A DNA stretch of 55,798 nt from Clostridia bacterium (GTDB taxonomy: Bacteria > Bacillota > Clostridia > Oscillospirales > Acutalibacteraceae). This document shows positions 40,601 through 48,150 of the stretch, piece after piece. Below the pieces are notes generated by a model. That model searched no databases. It had not been told where the DNA came from and worked only from the letters and a program-made list of their open reading frames with translations. The stretch lies in NCBI GenBank assembly GCA_017449935.1, contig JAFSYP010000094.1, positions 1-55,798 of the forward strand, written 5' to 3'. The first letter of the stretch is position 1. Each line of letters opens with the position of its first letter. The position numbers and the translations under genes are program-made.

Positions 40601-40846
40601 GATGTCCCGGTTTTCATTTGCGGAACGCCGATCACGATCGCCGTACACACGCCCGGCGACGTCAACGGCGACGGCGCAGTGGACCTGAAGGACGTCACGG
40701 CTCTGAACCGCTATCTTGCAGGCGGTTGGGATGTGACGATCAACGAACGCAACAGCGACGTCAACGCCGACGGCGTTCTTGACCTCAAGGACGTCGTGCT
40801 CATCCGCCGCTTCCTGGCAGGCGGCTGGGACGTGGAACTGGTCTGA
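37670..40846 (+). CDS. Secreted ten-repeat protein with cohesin-like and dockerin modules
   Basis: A 1058-residue exported protein with no enzyme domain that I recognise. A signal peptide (1-29, ending TTFA-EG) is followed by ten repeats of about 75-90 residues (32-854). Each opens with a GF.LLPTS-type motif, then GLEDGDYWFDA, a variable helix, YYLSDDGNTLRI and a closing FLRQVGVDPN. The acidic YLSDDGNT turns may bind calcium. A cohesin-like beta domain (about 855-993; AGDTVVVTVDLAQNPGLAGTKLSI, then GTILTLTFTVKDGASAGKTSV) and a type I dockerin (994-1055; GDVNGDGAVDLKDV and SDVNADGVLDLKDV) close the protein, as in the C1 protease at 15929. Probably a structural or binding part of a secreted complex. 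It follows the GH38-like gene by 35 nt. Confidence 0.85.
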   Translation: MRIICLKKALAILLSVLLATPLFVLTTFAEGDGFTRLPTASTQCETGEMWYNRSALASATGTEGYRTGYFYISDDANTIKIEYVANSQPVTELRTRDTDAQYFDYLFVIPAFGDPLPTSEDGLEDGAYWYDQAGLIRLAQLSNSSESIIYIYTHAVFRLSVDETMLRMVYTTQNSEDSSNRDEFASSANVLYGFLRQKGVDPNAGFTLLPTSEEGLEDGDYWFDLSSFLETLSESNQQIYANAQYYLSDDGVTLRISVGMNIDVTREDEAEVFIYLRQVGVDPNAGFTLLPTTDEGLEDGAYWYDAAGLAAVQDAEELLTAQYYLSDDGNTIRLITPSIGQLDVARDSDSGKLLFPYLRQVGVDPNAIEGFLLLPFSDDGLEEGDYWFDAAALAEVTGNEDPLTYLYYLSDDGNTIHIKYDASFSLDIARDGEYSATVFPYLRQVGVDPNSGFIRLPKSADGLETGTYWFDAAGFAAMTNETSSLRSLYYLSDDGNTLRINSSGYVFDVTKGSPSASVYFIYLHKVGEVYMPLPISDEGLEVGDYWFDASGWANYADDESYQTATYSLNAEAGILCIIIDGEEAYYMNGGEYSILFQFLKQAGVDPNAGFTPLPTSTVGLHVGDYWFDAAAFGASVGFEEDEISQFLAMLSCYLSEDGETLRLIFEGNVIDIPADDENAEEYWTFLHQVTVDPNAGFTLLPTTDQGLEDGAYWYYAAGLNVLGGGAFSDALFYLSDDCETLRVIVGNENHDLTINDEDGEVFFMFLRQVGVDPNAGFVLLPTSPAGLTDGDYWFDAVKLAADEDDETYLSADFYLSEDGTTLRASLFGYRMDVRREDDEEFFSYLHCVGESADAVCVTLTAPTETFYAGDTVVVTVDLAQNPGLAGTKLSILYDVDMLTLTDVQAQGMMTTGNLMLGGDLNASPFNILWDDATAQNNHTETGTILTLTFTVKDGASAGKTSVTMTYDTYSTFDVDLKDVPVFICGTPITIAVHTPGDVNGDGAVDLKDVTALNRYLAGGWDVTINERNSDVNADGVLDLKDVVLIRRFLAGGWDVELV
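37763..40233 (+). repeat. Ten tandem in-frame coding repeats
   Basis: The repeat array of the secreted protein. At DNA level the best conserved part is the junction coding for QVGVDPNAGF (for example near 38265, 38505, 38745, 38985, 39475, 39735 and 39970), nearly identical over about 20 bases each time, while the middles of the units differ. This is a likely site of unit loss or gain by recombination and of short-read misassembly. Confidence 0.85.
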
Positions 40847-40864
40847 TCCCAAAGATAATCATTT

Positions 40865-40900
40865 CGGGCGCTGCGGACAACTGCGGCGCCCGTTTTTCTT
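40865..40900 (+). terminator. Rho-independent terminator after the repeat-protein gene
   Basis: CGGGCGCTGCGG (40865-40876), 4-nt loop, CTGCGGCGCCCG (40881-40892), then a T-run. It closes the HAD-GH38-repeat operon. Confidence 0.9.
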
Positions 40901-40981
40901 TATTCATTTTGCATTGAGCGGTATCATATTGTCGCCTCCCTGATCCCGTGTATCGCAAAACACACTACACGTATTATCTTA

Positions 40982-41066
40982 GTTAGCGATTGATAACTGA
41001 CAGGCAAAAAAAAAGAATCGATTATCACACCCTAACCGATTCCCATTAAAGTTAGCCTCAGCTAAT
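40982..41066. repeat. Interrupted inverted repeats with GTTAG/CTAAC arms
   Basis: GTTAG (40982-40986), four bases, TGATAA (40991-40996), 25 bases, TTATCA (41022-41027), four bases, CTAAC (41032-41036); a second, smaller palindrome GTTAGC-CTCA-GCTAA follows (41051-41065). The region between 40900 and 41070 codes for nothing visible. It may be the remains of the insertion element's end, or a structured intergenic region. Confidence 0.55.
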
Positions 41067-41069
41067 TCG

Positions 41070-41573
41070 TCAAGTGCTTTTTTCTCTTTTTTTCGCGTTT
41101 TTCGATTCTTTCTTTCTCGTCGGCGCTTTCACCACGACGGCGTCCGTGATCGAGCCGCAGCGTACGGATATGCGCGCCTCAGCCATTGCCGCCTTGACAA
41201 GCGAACGGATCGGTTCATTAAGGCCGTTGTCAGAGAGCAGCTTGCGGAACCGGCAAAGCGTCGTCGCGTCCGGCACCTGTTCCTCGTCGAAGCGTATGGC
41301 CATGAACTGCTTCATGGCATAGCTGTCATAGATCGCTTCCTCAGTCCCCTTTGCGGACAGACCGAACCACTTCTGGAGAAAAAGCATCCGGAGCATGGTT
41401 TCGATCCCGATCGGCTTTCTGCCGTGTCCGCCCGCGGGATAAACAGGCTCGATGAGAGAAACGCACGCAGCCCACGGGACAAGTCGATCCATTTCCTTCA
41501 GGAACGCTTCACGGCGCGTCGTAACGCGTCGAAGCCGGTATTCGATCTCCGTAAAAGTGATCTGTTCTTTCAT
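41070..41573 (-). pseudogene. Truncated IS5-family transposase (N-terminal half)
   Basis: A 167-residue remnant that matches the N-terminal half of IS5-type transposases: ITFTEIEYRLRRVTTRREAFLKEMDRLVPW, GGHGRKPIGIETMLRMLFLQKWFGLS, ALYDS-like IYDSYAMKQFMAI, VPDATTLCRFRKLL and the first DDE aspartate in ITDAVVVKAP. Full proteins of this group are more than 300 residues; here the frame ends in a lysine-rich tail just after the first catalytic Asp, so it cannot transpose by itself. Its start, with GGAGGG upstream, is only 20 nt after the phosphohexomutase stop on the same strand, so the left end of the element is lost too or was very short. Confidence 0.85.
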
Positions 41574-41593
41574 CGTCTGCCGTCCCTCCGTTT

Positions 41594-43096
41594 TTATTGT
41601 GCAAGAAACGCGGTCAGCTTGGAGATATCGAGCGCCGGATCTTCTTTTGAAAAAGCGTTCAGCACATCCAGCATCCGTCGCACGCCGCCGACTGAATTGC
41701 TTTCGGCGTTGATGACGATCACGGGATCGTGTACGCTCAACCGCGCGAGGATCCAGCCGTCGCCCGCGTTCGTGTCGGTCGAAAAGCGTATGCCCTCATA
41801 GTTGTCCGGCGCCGCCGTATAGCCGTCCAGCGCCGAGGCGTATGCCGTCCAGCCGCGGATGAACCGTTCGCCTGCCGCGCGGAAATCCGCGTCGAGTATC
41901 CTGAAACGCACTTCCTGTTCCTCTTTCGGCACCGCGAGCGAATCGAGCATCGCGGACAGATTCTCCCTGCCCATGCGCGCCATACGGATGACGATCTGCG
42001 TCATCAAATACGCGCCGTCGTCCAGATTGTAGTTCTGCCGGAACGCCGCGTGACCGGATGTTTCCATCGCCAGCGGACACGCTTCGCCTCCCGCGTTCAG
42101 CTCGATCATTTTGTCGATCACGTTTTTATAGCCGCGCTTGAAGCGCAGATGCTTTCCGCCGTGCGCGAGAATGAAATCATGCAGACCGTCGGACGTCACG
42201 GAGTCGGTGACGATCGTCCCGCCGGGGCAATCCTCCAGCGCGATCGCCGCGGCCAGCGCGACCAGACGGTTACGGTTGATCTCCACGCCGTTCGCGTCCA
42301 CACAGCCGGCTCTGTCCACGTCCGTATCAAACACGATGCCGAGATCGGCGCCGCTCTTGACCGTCGCCTCGGACGCCATGCGCATTGCCGTCTTGTCCTC
42401 CGGGTTCGCAGCATGGTTCGGGAACGTGCCGTCCGGCTCAAGAAAACGGCTGCCGGACACGTCGGCGCCGAGCGGCGAAAGTACGTCCCGCGCGTAGAAG
42501 CCGCCGACGCCGTTTCCCGCGTCGACCGCGATCTTAAAGCCTTCAAGCGGCTTGTCTCCCATGCCGATGCCCTCGATGATCTGCCGTCGCAGCAGCGCGG
42601 CATAGCTCTGCATAAAATCCACCGGCTCCGTTTTGCCCGGCAATTCCGCCGGAAGGAACGTATTCGCTTCGGCCAGCGACAGGATCTGCGCGACGTCCGC
42701 ACCTTCCAGTCCGCCCTGCGGCGTGAAGAATTTCAGGCCGTTTTTGTCCATCGGATGATGGCTCGCCGTGATCTGTACGGCGCCGTCGCAGCCGAGCATG
42801 ACGGTCGTCATAAACATCGCGGGCGTCGACGCCATGCCGCAGGACTTGACGCACACGCCCATCTCCAGCAGCGCGGCCGTTACCGCGGCGTCGATACGTT
42901 CGGACGACACACGTGAATCGTGTCCGACCGCGATCGTCAGCGGACGGTCGAGCGTTTTCTCCCGCAGCCAAACAACATAACCTTTCGTCATGCGCATGAC
43001 CGCTTCGTTCGACAGGTACAGCGGATCGCCGACCGCCTGACAGCCGTAGCCGCGCACGTCGGTGCCGCTTTTGAATCCCTTCCAGTTGTATTCCAT
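41594..43096 (-). CDS. Phosphomannomutase/phosphoglucomutase
   Basis: Alpha-D-phosphohexomutase that interconverts hexose 1- and 6-phosphates, 500 residues. Four domain signatures are present: the phosphoserine loop in ITASHHPMDKNG (usual form TASHNP; the second His is a variation), the metal site FDTDVDRAG, the sugar-binding METSGHAAF and the C-terminal phosphate site, here in the RFSTDTNAGDGWIL region. It starts MEYNWKGFKSGTDVRGYG at 43096, with GGAG seven bases upstream; the frame runs 12 codons further back into the neighbouring gene. It is two bases after the mannose-6-phosphate isomerase stop, so the pair should be one operon linking fructose-6-P, mannose-6-P and mannose-1-P. Confidence 0.92.
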   Translation of the reverse strand: MEYNWKGFKSGTDVRGYGCQAVGDPLYLSNEAVMRMTKGYVVWLREKTLDRPLTIAVGHDSRVSSERIDAAVTAALLEMGVCVKSCGMASTPAMFMTTVMLGCDGAVQITASHHPMDKNGLKFFTPQGGLEGADVAQILSLAEANTFLPAELPGKTEPVDFMQSYAALLRRQIIEGIGMGDKPLEGFKIAVDAGNGVGGFYARDVLSPLGADVSGSRFLEPDGTFPNHAANPEDKTAMRMASEATVKSGADLGIVFDTDVDRAGCVDANGVEINRNRLVALAAAIALEDCPGGTIVTDSVTSDGLHDFILAHGGKHLRFKRGYKNVIDKMIELNAGGEACPLAMETSGHAAFRQNYNLDDGAYLMTQIVIRMARMGRENLSAMLDSLAVPKEEQEVRFRILDADFRAAGERFIRGWTAYASALDGYTAAPDNYEGIRFSTDTNAGDGWILARLSVHDPVIVINAESNSVGGVRRMLDVLNAFSKEDPALDISKLTAFLAQ

Positions 43097-43098
43097 CT

Positions 43099-44172
43099 TT
43101 ACTCCTCCGTTTCGCTCTGCGGCGGTAGACATTCCAATATCGTCAGATCGCCTTCGATCTCAAATGCTTCGGCCGACGCGGGGATGAACAGACACTCGCC
43201 TTTCCGCACCGGGATCTGCGCTGCGCTCCCCTCGCCCGCCGTCACAACGAACGCGGACGGCATACCCGTCGGCTCGCGCGTGTACGCGCCGTGAACGTCA
43301 ATGCGACGCAGTGAAAACATCGGCGTACGCGCATATGAAATGAGTGTGGTGATCTCGTGCGTATCGTCCGCTTCTTCCTTTGTCGGGATCAGCTTGAACT
43401 TCGCCAGCAGCTCCGGCTCCGTGTGGCGCACGTAGTGGAAGCAGTCGAACATCTTATCGAAACCCAGTCCCATATGGCATAGGTAATCCGGCAGCTTCTC
43501 ACCGAGCGTATTGCACTTTTCCAGACTAATCGTATAATCTGTCGGCTCCTGGATCTCCAGCAGGAAACACCCCGGGCCGATCGCGTGCGGCGTTCCGCCC
43601 TCGATCAGGAAGACGTCGCCGGCCTGCACGGGGATCTTGTGCATGAGCGCGGCCATGCCGGCAATATCCTGCCGATCGAACAACTCGCGAAGCTGCGCCT
43701 TTGTCACGTCCTCGCGGAACCCCAAAAGAATGTGCGGCTGCTCGCCGCCGATCTCGCGCCCGCCGAGTATGTACCACGCTTCGGTCTTGCCATAGTCGGA
43801 ATGAAAAAGCGTGCGCGCCGCGTCCTTGTCGGGATGGACCTGGATCGGCAGACGCTCCGCGGAATCCAGGAATTTCGTCAGCACGCCGAAATGCACGCCG
43901 TGCGCACGGATATGCTTCTCTCCGAGACAGCTCTGCGGATCGGCTTCGATAAGATCCTTGAGATATGCGATCCCGTCCTCGGTCTGCACGCGGCTCAAGC
44001 CTTCGCGCGCCGGCGTATCCTCACGCGGCGGATTGTTCGCCTCCACCACCGAAGCGAGCCAGTCCTCCGGAAAATAGCCGTCCGTGCCGCTTTCGCCGCG
44101 AAGCTCATCCAGCAGCAGACCGCCGAGATAGATCCGCCAAACGCGGTTCGGCAGCATTTTCAAAGGCTTCAT
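43099..44172 (-). CDS. manA: Mannose-6-phosphate isomerase, class I
   Basis: Zinc enzyme that interconverts mannose-6-phosphate and fructose-6-phosphate; 357 residues. The cupin metal ligands are visible: IQVHPDK (Gln and His), KTEAWYIL (Glu) and GGTPHAIGPG (His). The start at 44172 (MKPLKMLPNRVWR) has AAAAAGGAG upstream; the frame continues for 153 codons on the far side, through the divergent promoters, and that part is not coding. It forms an operon with the phosphohexomutase gene, is driven by the promoter at 44201-44229, and diverges from rfbB. With the GH38 enzymes around, it would feed released mannose, once phosphorylated, into glycolysis. Confidence 0.94.
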   Translation of the reverse strand: MKPLKMLPNRVWRIYLGGLLLDELRGESGTDGYFPEDWLASVVEANNPPREDTPAREGLSRVQTEDGIAYLKDLIEADPQSCLGEKHIRAHGVHFGVLTKFLDSAERLPIQVHPDKDAARTLFHSDYGKTEAWYILGGREIGGEQPHILLGFREDVTKAQLRELFDRQDIAGMAALMHKIPVQAGDVFLIEGGTPHAIGPGCFLLEIQEPTDYTISLEKCNTLGEKLPDYLCHMGLGFDKMFDCFHYVRHTEPELLAKFKLIPTKEEADDTHEITTLISYARTPMFSLRRIDVHGAYTREPTGMPSAFVVTAGEGSAAQIPVRKGECLFIPASAEAFEIEGDLTILECLPPQSETEE

Positions 44173-44200
44173 GCGCACCACTCCTTTTTGACTTACATAC

Positions 44201-44229
44201 AGTATACGGGATTTTACAGAAAAATGCAA
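44201..44229 (-). promoter_or_regulatory. Probable sigma-A promoter of manA-phosphohexomutase
   Basis: Minus strand: TTGCAT (44229-44224), 17-nt spacer, TATACT (44206-44201). Confidence 0.7.
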
Positions 44230-44235
44230 TATAAA

Positions 44236-44264
44236 TTGACAGAATAAACCAAAACAAGTATAAT
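44236..44264 (+). promoter_or_regulatory. Consensus sigma-A promoter of rfbB
   Basis: TTGACA (44236-44241), 17-nt spacer, TATAAT (44259-44264): a perfect consensus, 19 nt before the start codon. The -35 elements of this and the manA promoter are only six bases apart, back to back. Confidence 0.85.
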
Positions 44265-44283
44265 AGCAGTCAGAGGTGATTTC

Positions 44284-45339
44284 ATGCACACGATGCTCGT
44301 AACCGGCGGCGCCGGTTTCATCGGCTCCAACTTTATACATTATCTGCTTGAGACTTATGATACCGTCCGCATTATCAATCTTGACGCGCTGACGTATGCC
44401 GGAAACCTTGAGAATCTGCGGGACGTCGAATCCGATCCGCGTTACGTTTTCGTCAAAGGCGACGTGCGCGACAAAGAAACGGTCGACCGCGTTTTTGAGG
44501 AATACGGCGTGGACACGCTCGTGCATTTTGCCGCCGAAAGCCACGTCGACCGCAGCATCACGCAGCCGGAGATCTTTTTGTCCACCAACATTCTCGGCAC
44601 GGGCGTACTGCTTGACAGCGCGAAGCGTCACTGGAGCTTACGTCCGGACGACAAATACTGCCGCGAATACCGTGAAGGCGTTCGGTATCTTCAGGTATCC
44701 ACGGACGAAGTGTACGGCGCATTGGGCAAAACAGGCATGTTCACCGAAACGACGCCCCTCTCGCCCAACAGCCCGTATTCCGCGTCGAAGACCTCTGCCG
44801 ATCTGCTCGTGCGCGCATACAGCGAAACGTACGGTCTGCCGGTCAACATCACGCGCTGCTCCAACAATTACGGCCCCTATCAGTTTCCGGAAAAGCTGAT
44901 CCCTCTGATGATCCACAACTGTCTTGCCGACCAGCCGCTGCCGGTCTACGGCGACGGGATGCAGATCCGCGACTGGCTGCACGTCGCCGATCACTGCGCC
45001 GCGATCGACGCCGTGCTGCGCAGGGGACGGTGCGGCGAGGTGTACAACATCGGGGGCAACAACGAAAAGGCGAATATAGAGATCGTGCGGCTGATCCTCG
45101 CCGCAACCGGCAGGGACGAAAGCCTGATCCGCTACGTCAAGGACAGACCGGGCCACGACCGCCGCTATGCGATCGACAATACAAAGATCACGACCGAGCT
45201 CGGCTGGGCGCCGCGCTACACCTTCGAGCAGGGCATGGCGGAGACCGTGCAGTGGTATCTCGACAACACGGCGTGGGTCGAACACGTCGTCAGCGGCGCT
45301 TACCGGGATTATTACCGCGATATGTATGATAACGCTTGA
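44284..45339 (+). CDS. rfbB: dTDP-glucose 4,6-dehydratase
   Basis: Converts dTDP-glucose to dTDP-4-keto-6-deoxyglucose, the second step towards dTDP-rhamnose and related sugars. The 351-residue extended SDR enzyme has the NAD-binding GGAGFIGSN (residues 8-16), DALTYAGN, HFAAESHVDRSI, the catalytic TDEVYGAL and YSASKTSAD (YxxxK), and TRCSNNYGPYQFPEKLIPLMI, all typical of RfbB. GAGGTGA precedes the ATG. No rfbA, rfbC or rfbD is next to it in the window; the following gene is a nucleoside phosphorylase 14 nt downstream, so the pathway must be completed elsewhere. Confidence 0.95.
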   Translation: MHTMLVTGGAGFIGSNFIHYLLETYDTVRIINLDALTYAGNLENLRDVESDPRYVFVKGDVRDKETVDRVFEEYGVDTLVHFAAESHVDRSITQPEIFLSTNILGTGVLLDSAKRHWSLRPDDKYCREYREGVRYLQVSTDEVYGALGKTGMFTETTPLSPNSPYSASKTSADLLVRAYSETYGLPVNITRCSNNYGPYQFPEKLIPLMIHNCLADQPLPVYGDGMQIRDWLHVADHCAAIDAVLRRGRCGEVYNIGGNNEKANIEIVRLILAATGRDESLIRYVKDRPGHDRRYAIDNTKITTELGWAPRYTFEQGMAETVQWYLDNTAWVEHVVSGAYRDYYRDMYDNA

Positions 45340-45353
45340 ATGAGGTGACAAAA

Positions 45354-46658
45354 ATGCGCATGACTGATCTGATCGCGAAAAAACGCAACGGCGGAACGCT
45401 CTCCGCGGACGAGATCCGCTTTTTTGTAAATGGGTACACGGACGGCAGCATACCGGATTACCAGGCGTCCGCGCTGACGATGGCGATCTATTTCCGCGGC
45501 ATGGGACCGGCGGAAACGGCTGCGCTGACGCGGGCGATGGCCGATTCCGGCGAGCGGCTCGTGCTGCCGGATATGGGCCTGCGCGCCGATAAACACTCGA
45601 CCGGCGGCGTCGGAGACAAAACGACGCTGATCGTCGCGCCGATCGTTGCGGCGTGCGGCGTGCACGTCGCCAAAATGTCCGGACGCGGGCTCGGCCACAC
45701 CGGCGGGACGACGGACAAGCTCTCCGCGATCCCCGGCCTGCGCACGGATCTGAGCGTACAGGAGATCGCCTCGATCGTGCAGAACTGCGGCCTGTGCGTC
45801 GCGGGCAGCACACAGGAGCTGGCGCCCGCGGATAAAAAGCTCTATGCGCTGCGCGACGTGACTGCGACCGTCGACAGCATCCCGCTGATCGCCGCCAGCA
45901 TCATGAGCAAGAAGATCGCCGCCGGCGCACAGAACCTGGTGCTGGACGTCAAGACCGGCAGCGGCGCCTTTATGAAACGCAGCGCGGACGCGAAAGCGCT
46001 CGCCAAAGCGATGGTGGACATCGGCACGCACGAAGGACTGCGCGTCACGGCGCTGATCACGAATATGGACGCCCCGCTCGGATACGCGATCGGCAACACG
46101 CTGGAAGTGATCGAAGCCGTGCAGACACTGCAGGGCATCGGTCCGCAGGATCTGACGGAGCTTTGTTTGCAGCTTGCGGCACAAATGCTGCAGCTTTGCG
46201 GCAAAGGGACGCAGGAAGAATGCTTGGAGCAGGCGCAGAACGCGCTGTTCAGCGGTCTTGCGCTCGAACGGTTCATCTGGATGGTCAGCGCGCAGGGCGG
46301 CGACAGCAGCGTCATCACGGACACCTCGCAGTTCTGCAAATCGCGGTTTTTCCGCAGCGTCAAGGCGCGCGCGGACGGATACATCCGCCGCATCGACGCC
46401 GAAAAATGCGGCGTCGCTGCCATGCTGCTCGGCGCGGGCAGACAGACGAAGGAGGACGAGATCGACCCTGCCGCCGGGATCGTGCTGGATGTAAAACCCG
46501 GCTCCGCAATCCGTTCCGGCGACCGGATCGCAACGCTCTTTGCCGAACGCGAGGATGCCTTCGCGGACGCCGTCGCCGTGCTCGGCGACGCTTTTGAAGT
46601 GTCCGATACGCCGCCGAAACCGATCCCCATGGTCATCGACCGCGTCAGCAACGTCTGA
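45354..46658 (+). CDS. pdp: Pyrimidine-nucleoside phosphorylase
   Basis: Phosphorolyses uridine, thymidine and deoxyuridine to base and pentose-1-phosphate; 434 residues. The family signature is complete: DKHSTGGVGDKTTLIVAPIV, SGRGLGHTGGTTDKLSAIPG and SKKIAAGAQNLVLDVKTGSGAFM. Firmicute enzymes of this type are Pdp with broad pyrimidine specificity, while the E. coli homologue DeoA prefers thymidine; the Firmicute context favours Pdp. The start at 45354 has GAGGTG upstream and follows the rfbB stop by 14 nt, and a terminator at 46673-46704 closes the transcript. Confidence 0.93.
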   Translation: MRMTDLIAKKRNGGTLSADEIRFFVNGYTDGSIPDYQASALTMAIYFRGMGPAETAALTRAMADSGERLVLPDMGLRADKHSTGGVGDKTTLIVAPIVAACGVHVAKMSGRGLGHTGGTTDKLSAIPGLRTDLSVQEIASIVQNCGLCVAGSTQELAPADKKLYALRDVTATVDSIPLIAASIMSKKIAAGAQNLVLDVKTGSGAFMKRSADAKALAKAMVDIGTHEGLRVTALITNMDAPLGYAIGNTLEVIEAVQTLQGIGPQDLTELCLQLAAQMLQLCGKGTQEECLEQAQNALFSGLALERFIWMVSAQGGDSSVITDTSQFCKSRFFRSVKARADGYIRRIDAEKCGVAAMLLGAGRQTKEDEIDPAAGIVLDVKPGSAIRSGDRIATLFAEREDAFADAVAVLGDAFEVSDTPPKPIPMVIDRVSNV

Positions 46659-46672
46659 ACCTATATCATGAT

Positions 46673-46704
46673 CGGCTGTGCCAAAGGAGGCGCAGCCGTT
46701 TTTT
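46673..46704 (+). terminator. Rho-independent terminator after pdp
   Basis: CGGCTGTGCC (46673-46682), 6-nt loop, GGCGCAGCCG (46689-46698), then six T bases. Confidence 0.9.
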
Positions 46705-46715
46705 CAAAAAAGCTA

Positions 46716-46744
46716 TGGACATTTCCACAAAAAAGTGATAGGAT
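46716..46744 (+). promoter_or_regulatory. Possible promoter of the CPA2 antiporter gene
   Basis: TGGACA (46716-46721), 17-nt spacer, TAGGAT (46739-46744). Confidence 0.5.
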
Positions 46745-46778
46745 TCTTTTTGCAATTTAACGAAACGAAGGGATCAAA

Positions 46779-48059
46779 ATGCAAGTTCTGCTTCAAATCG
46801 CCGTCACCCTGGCCGCCGGACTGCTGCTCTCGCGACTGTCCAAGCGGCTCGGTCTGCCGTCGGTCACGGCGTATCTCGTCGCCGGTATGCTGATCGGTCC
46901 GTACGTTCTGGGGCGGCTTGGCGTTGAAGGCCTCGGCTTTACGTCTATGGCCGAAGTCAACGCGCTCGATATACTTTCCGACGTCGCGCTTGGTTTTATC
47001 GCATTTGCCATCGGCAACGAGTTCCGCCTGTCCGCGCTGAAAAAAACAGGCAAACAGGCGACCGTGATCGCGATCATTCAGGCGCTGACTGCGACGCTCT
47101 TTGTGGATCTGGCGCTGTTCGGACTGCATATCTGGCTGGGCGAGCGTCTGCCCGTCCCGATGATCCTGATACTCGGCGCCATCGCCACCGCGACCGCGCC
47201 GGCCGCCACGCTGATGGTCGTGCGTCAGTACAAGGCCGACGGTCCGCTGACACGTCTGCTGCTGCCGATCGTCGCGCTCGACGACGCAGTCGGACTGATC
47301 GTTTTCGCCGTGTCGTTCGGCGTCGCCAAAGCAATGCTCGGCGGCAACTTCGATCTTGTATCTATCCTTGTCAATCCGATCCTGGAAATCGTTTTATCAC
47401 TGCTGCTCGGCTTCGTGATGGGACTGCTGTTTTCTGCCGCGGAAAAATTCTTTGATTCCAACAGCAAGCGTCTGAGCATGTCCATCACATTTGTCATCCT
47501 GACCGTCGCGCTCTCAAAGCTCGAAATTGACGTCGGCCGCGTACATATCGGTTTTTCTACTCTGCTGGTCTGTATGATGCTGGCGACCGTATTCTGCAAC
47601 GTCTGCGATTTCTCCGAGGATATCATGGGACGCGTCGACAAATGGACCGCTCCCCTGTTTGTGCTGTTCTTTGCGCTCAGCGGCGCGGAGCTGGAGCTGA
47701 ACGTATTCGCCGATCTGACGATCGTCGGGATCGGCGTCGTCTATATCCTTTTCCGTTCCGCCGGCAAATACCTCGGCGCGCTCGGCAGCGCAAAGCTCAT
47801 GCGCTGCAGCGAACAGGTCTGTACGCATCTGGGCATTACGCTGCTGCCGCAGGCCGGCGTCGCGCTGGGCATGTCCGTCACGGTCGAAGCGCTGCCCGGC
47901 ATCGGTTCGCTGATCCGCAATATCGTGTTGTTCGGCGTGCTGATCTATGAGCTCGTCGGTCCCCTGCTGACCAAATGGTCGCTGACGCAGGCCGGCGAGA
48001 TCCGGCCGAAGCCTCCGGAAAAAACGCGTGCGCACAAGCTCGCCGAAGCCGGAAAATAA
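46779..48059 (+). CDS. CPA2-family monovalent cation/proton antiporter
   Basis: A 426-residue membrane transporter with about 12 hydrophobic segments, of the CPA2 (Kef/NapA-like) family. Typical family features are the opening SKRLGLPSVTAYLVAGMLIGPYVLG, the ALGFIAFAIGNEFR segment and the core helix PIVALDDAVGLIVFA, where the paired Asp residues mark electrogenic Na+/H+ exchangers, and the late GITLLPQAGVALGMSV. There is no C-terminal TrkA-N domain, so a regulated Kef potassium channel is less likely. AAGGGAT precedes the ATG. It is transcribed after its own probable promoter and ends 91 nt before a GH38 gene, with no clear link between the two. Confidence 0.88.
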   Translation: MQVLLQIAVTLAAGLLLSRLSKRLGLPSVTAYLVAGMLIGPYVLGRLGVEGLGFTSMAEVNALDILSDVALGFIAFAIGNEFRLSALKKTGKQATVIAIIQALTATLFVDLALFGLHIWLGERLPVPMILILGAIATATAPAATLMVVRQYKADGPLTRLLLPIVALDDAVGLIVFAVSFGVAKAMLGGNFDLVSILVNPILEIVLSLLLGFVMGLLFSAAEKFFDSNSKRLSMSITFVILTVALSKLEIDVGRVHIGFSTLLVCMMLATVFCNVCDFSEDIMGRVDKWTAPLFVLFFALSGAELELNVFADLTIVGIGVVYILFRSAGKYLGALGSAKLMRCSEQVCTHLGITLLPQAGVALGMSVTVEALPGIGSLIRNIVLFGVLIYELVGPLLTKWSLTQAGEIRPKPPEKTRAHKLAEAGK

Positions 48060-48150
48060 CAGGTGTCGGATCATTTCCGGCTCATCTCGCATGATCTTTT
48101 CACAGCGTAACCGTTAATACATTTTCTCTATCTTTTTCGGAGGTCGTTTT

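Noticed and set aside
44173-44631. N-terminal extension of the manA frame back to 44631
   Set aside because: It runs through two divergent promoters and the start of rfbB; manA homology begins at 44172 with a good ribosome site.
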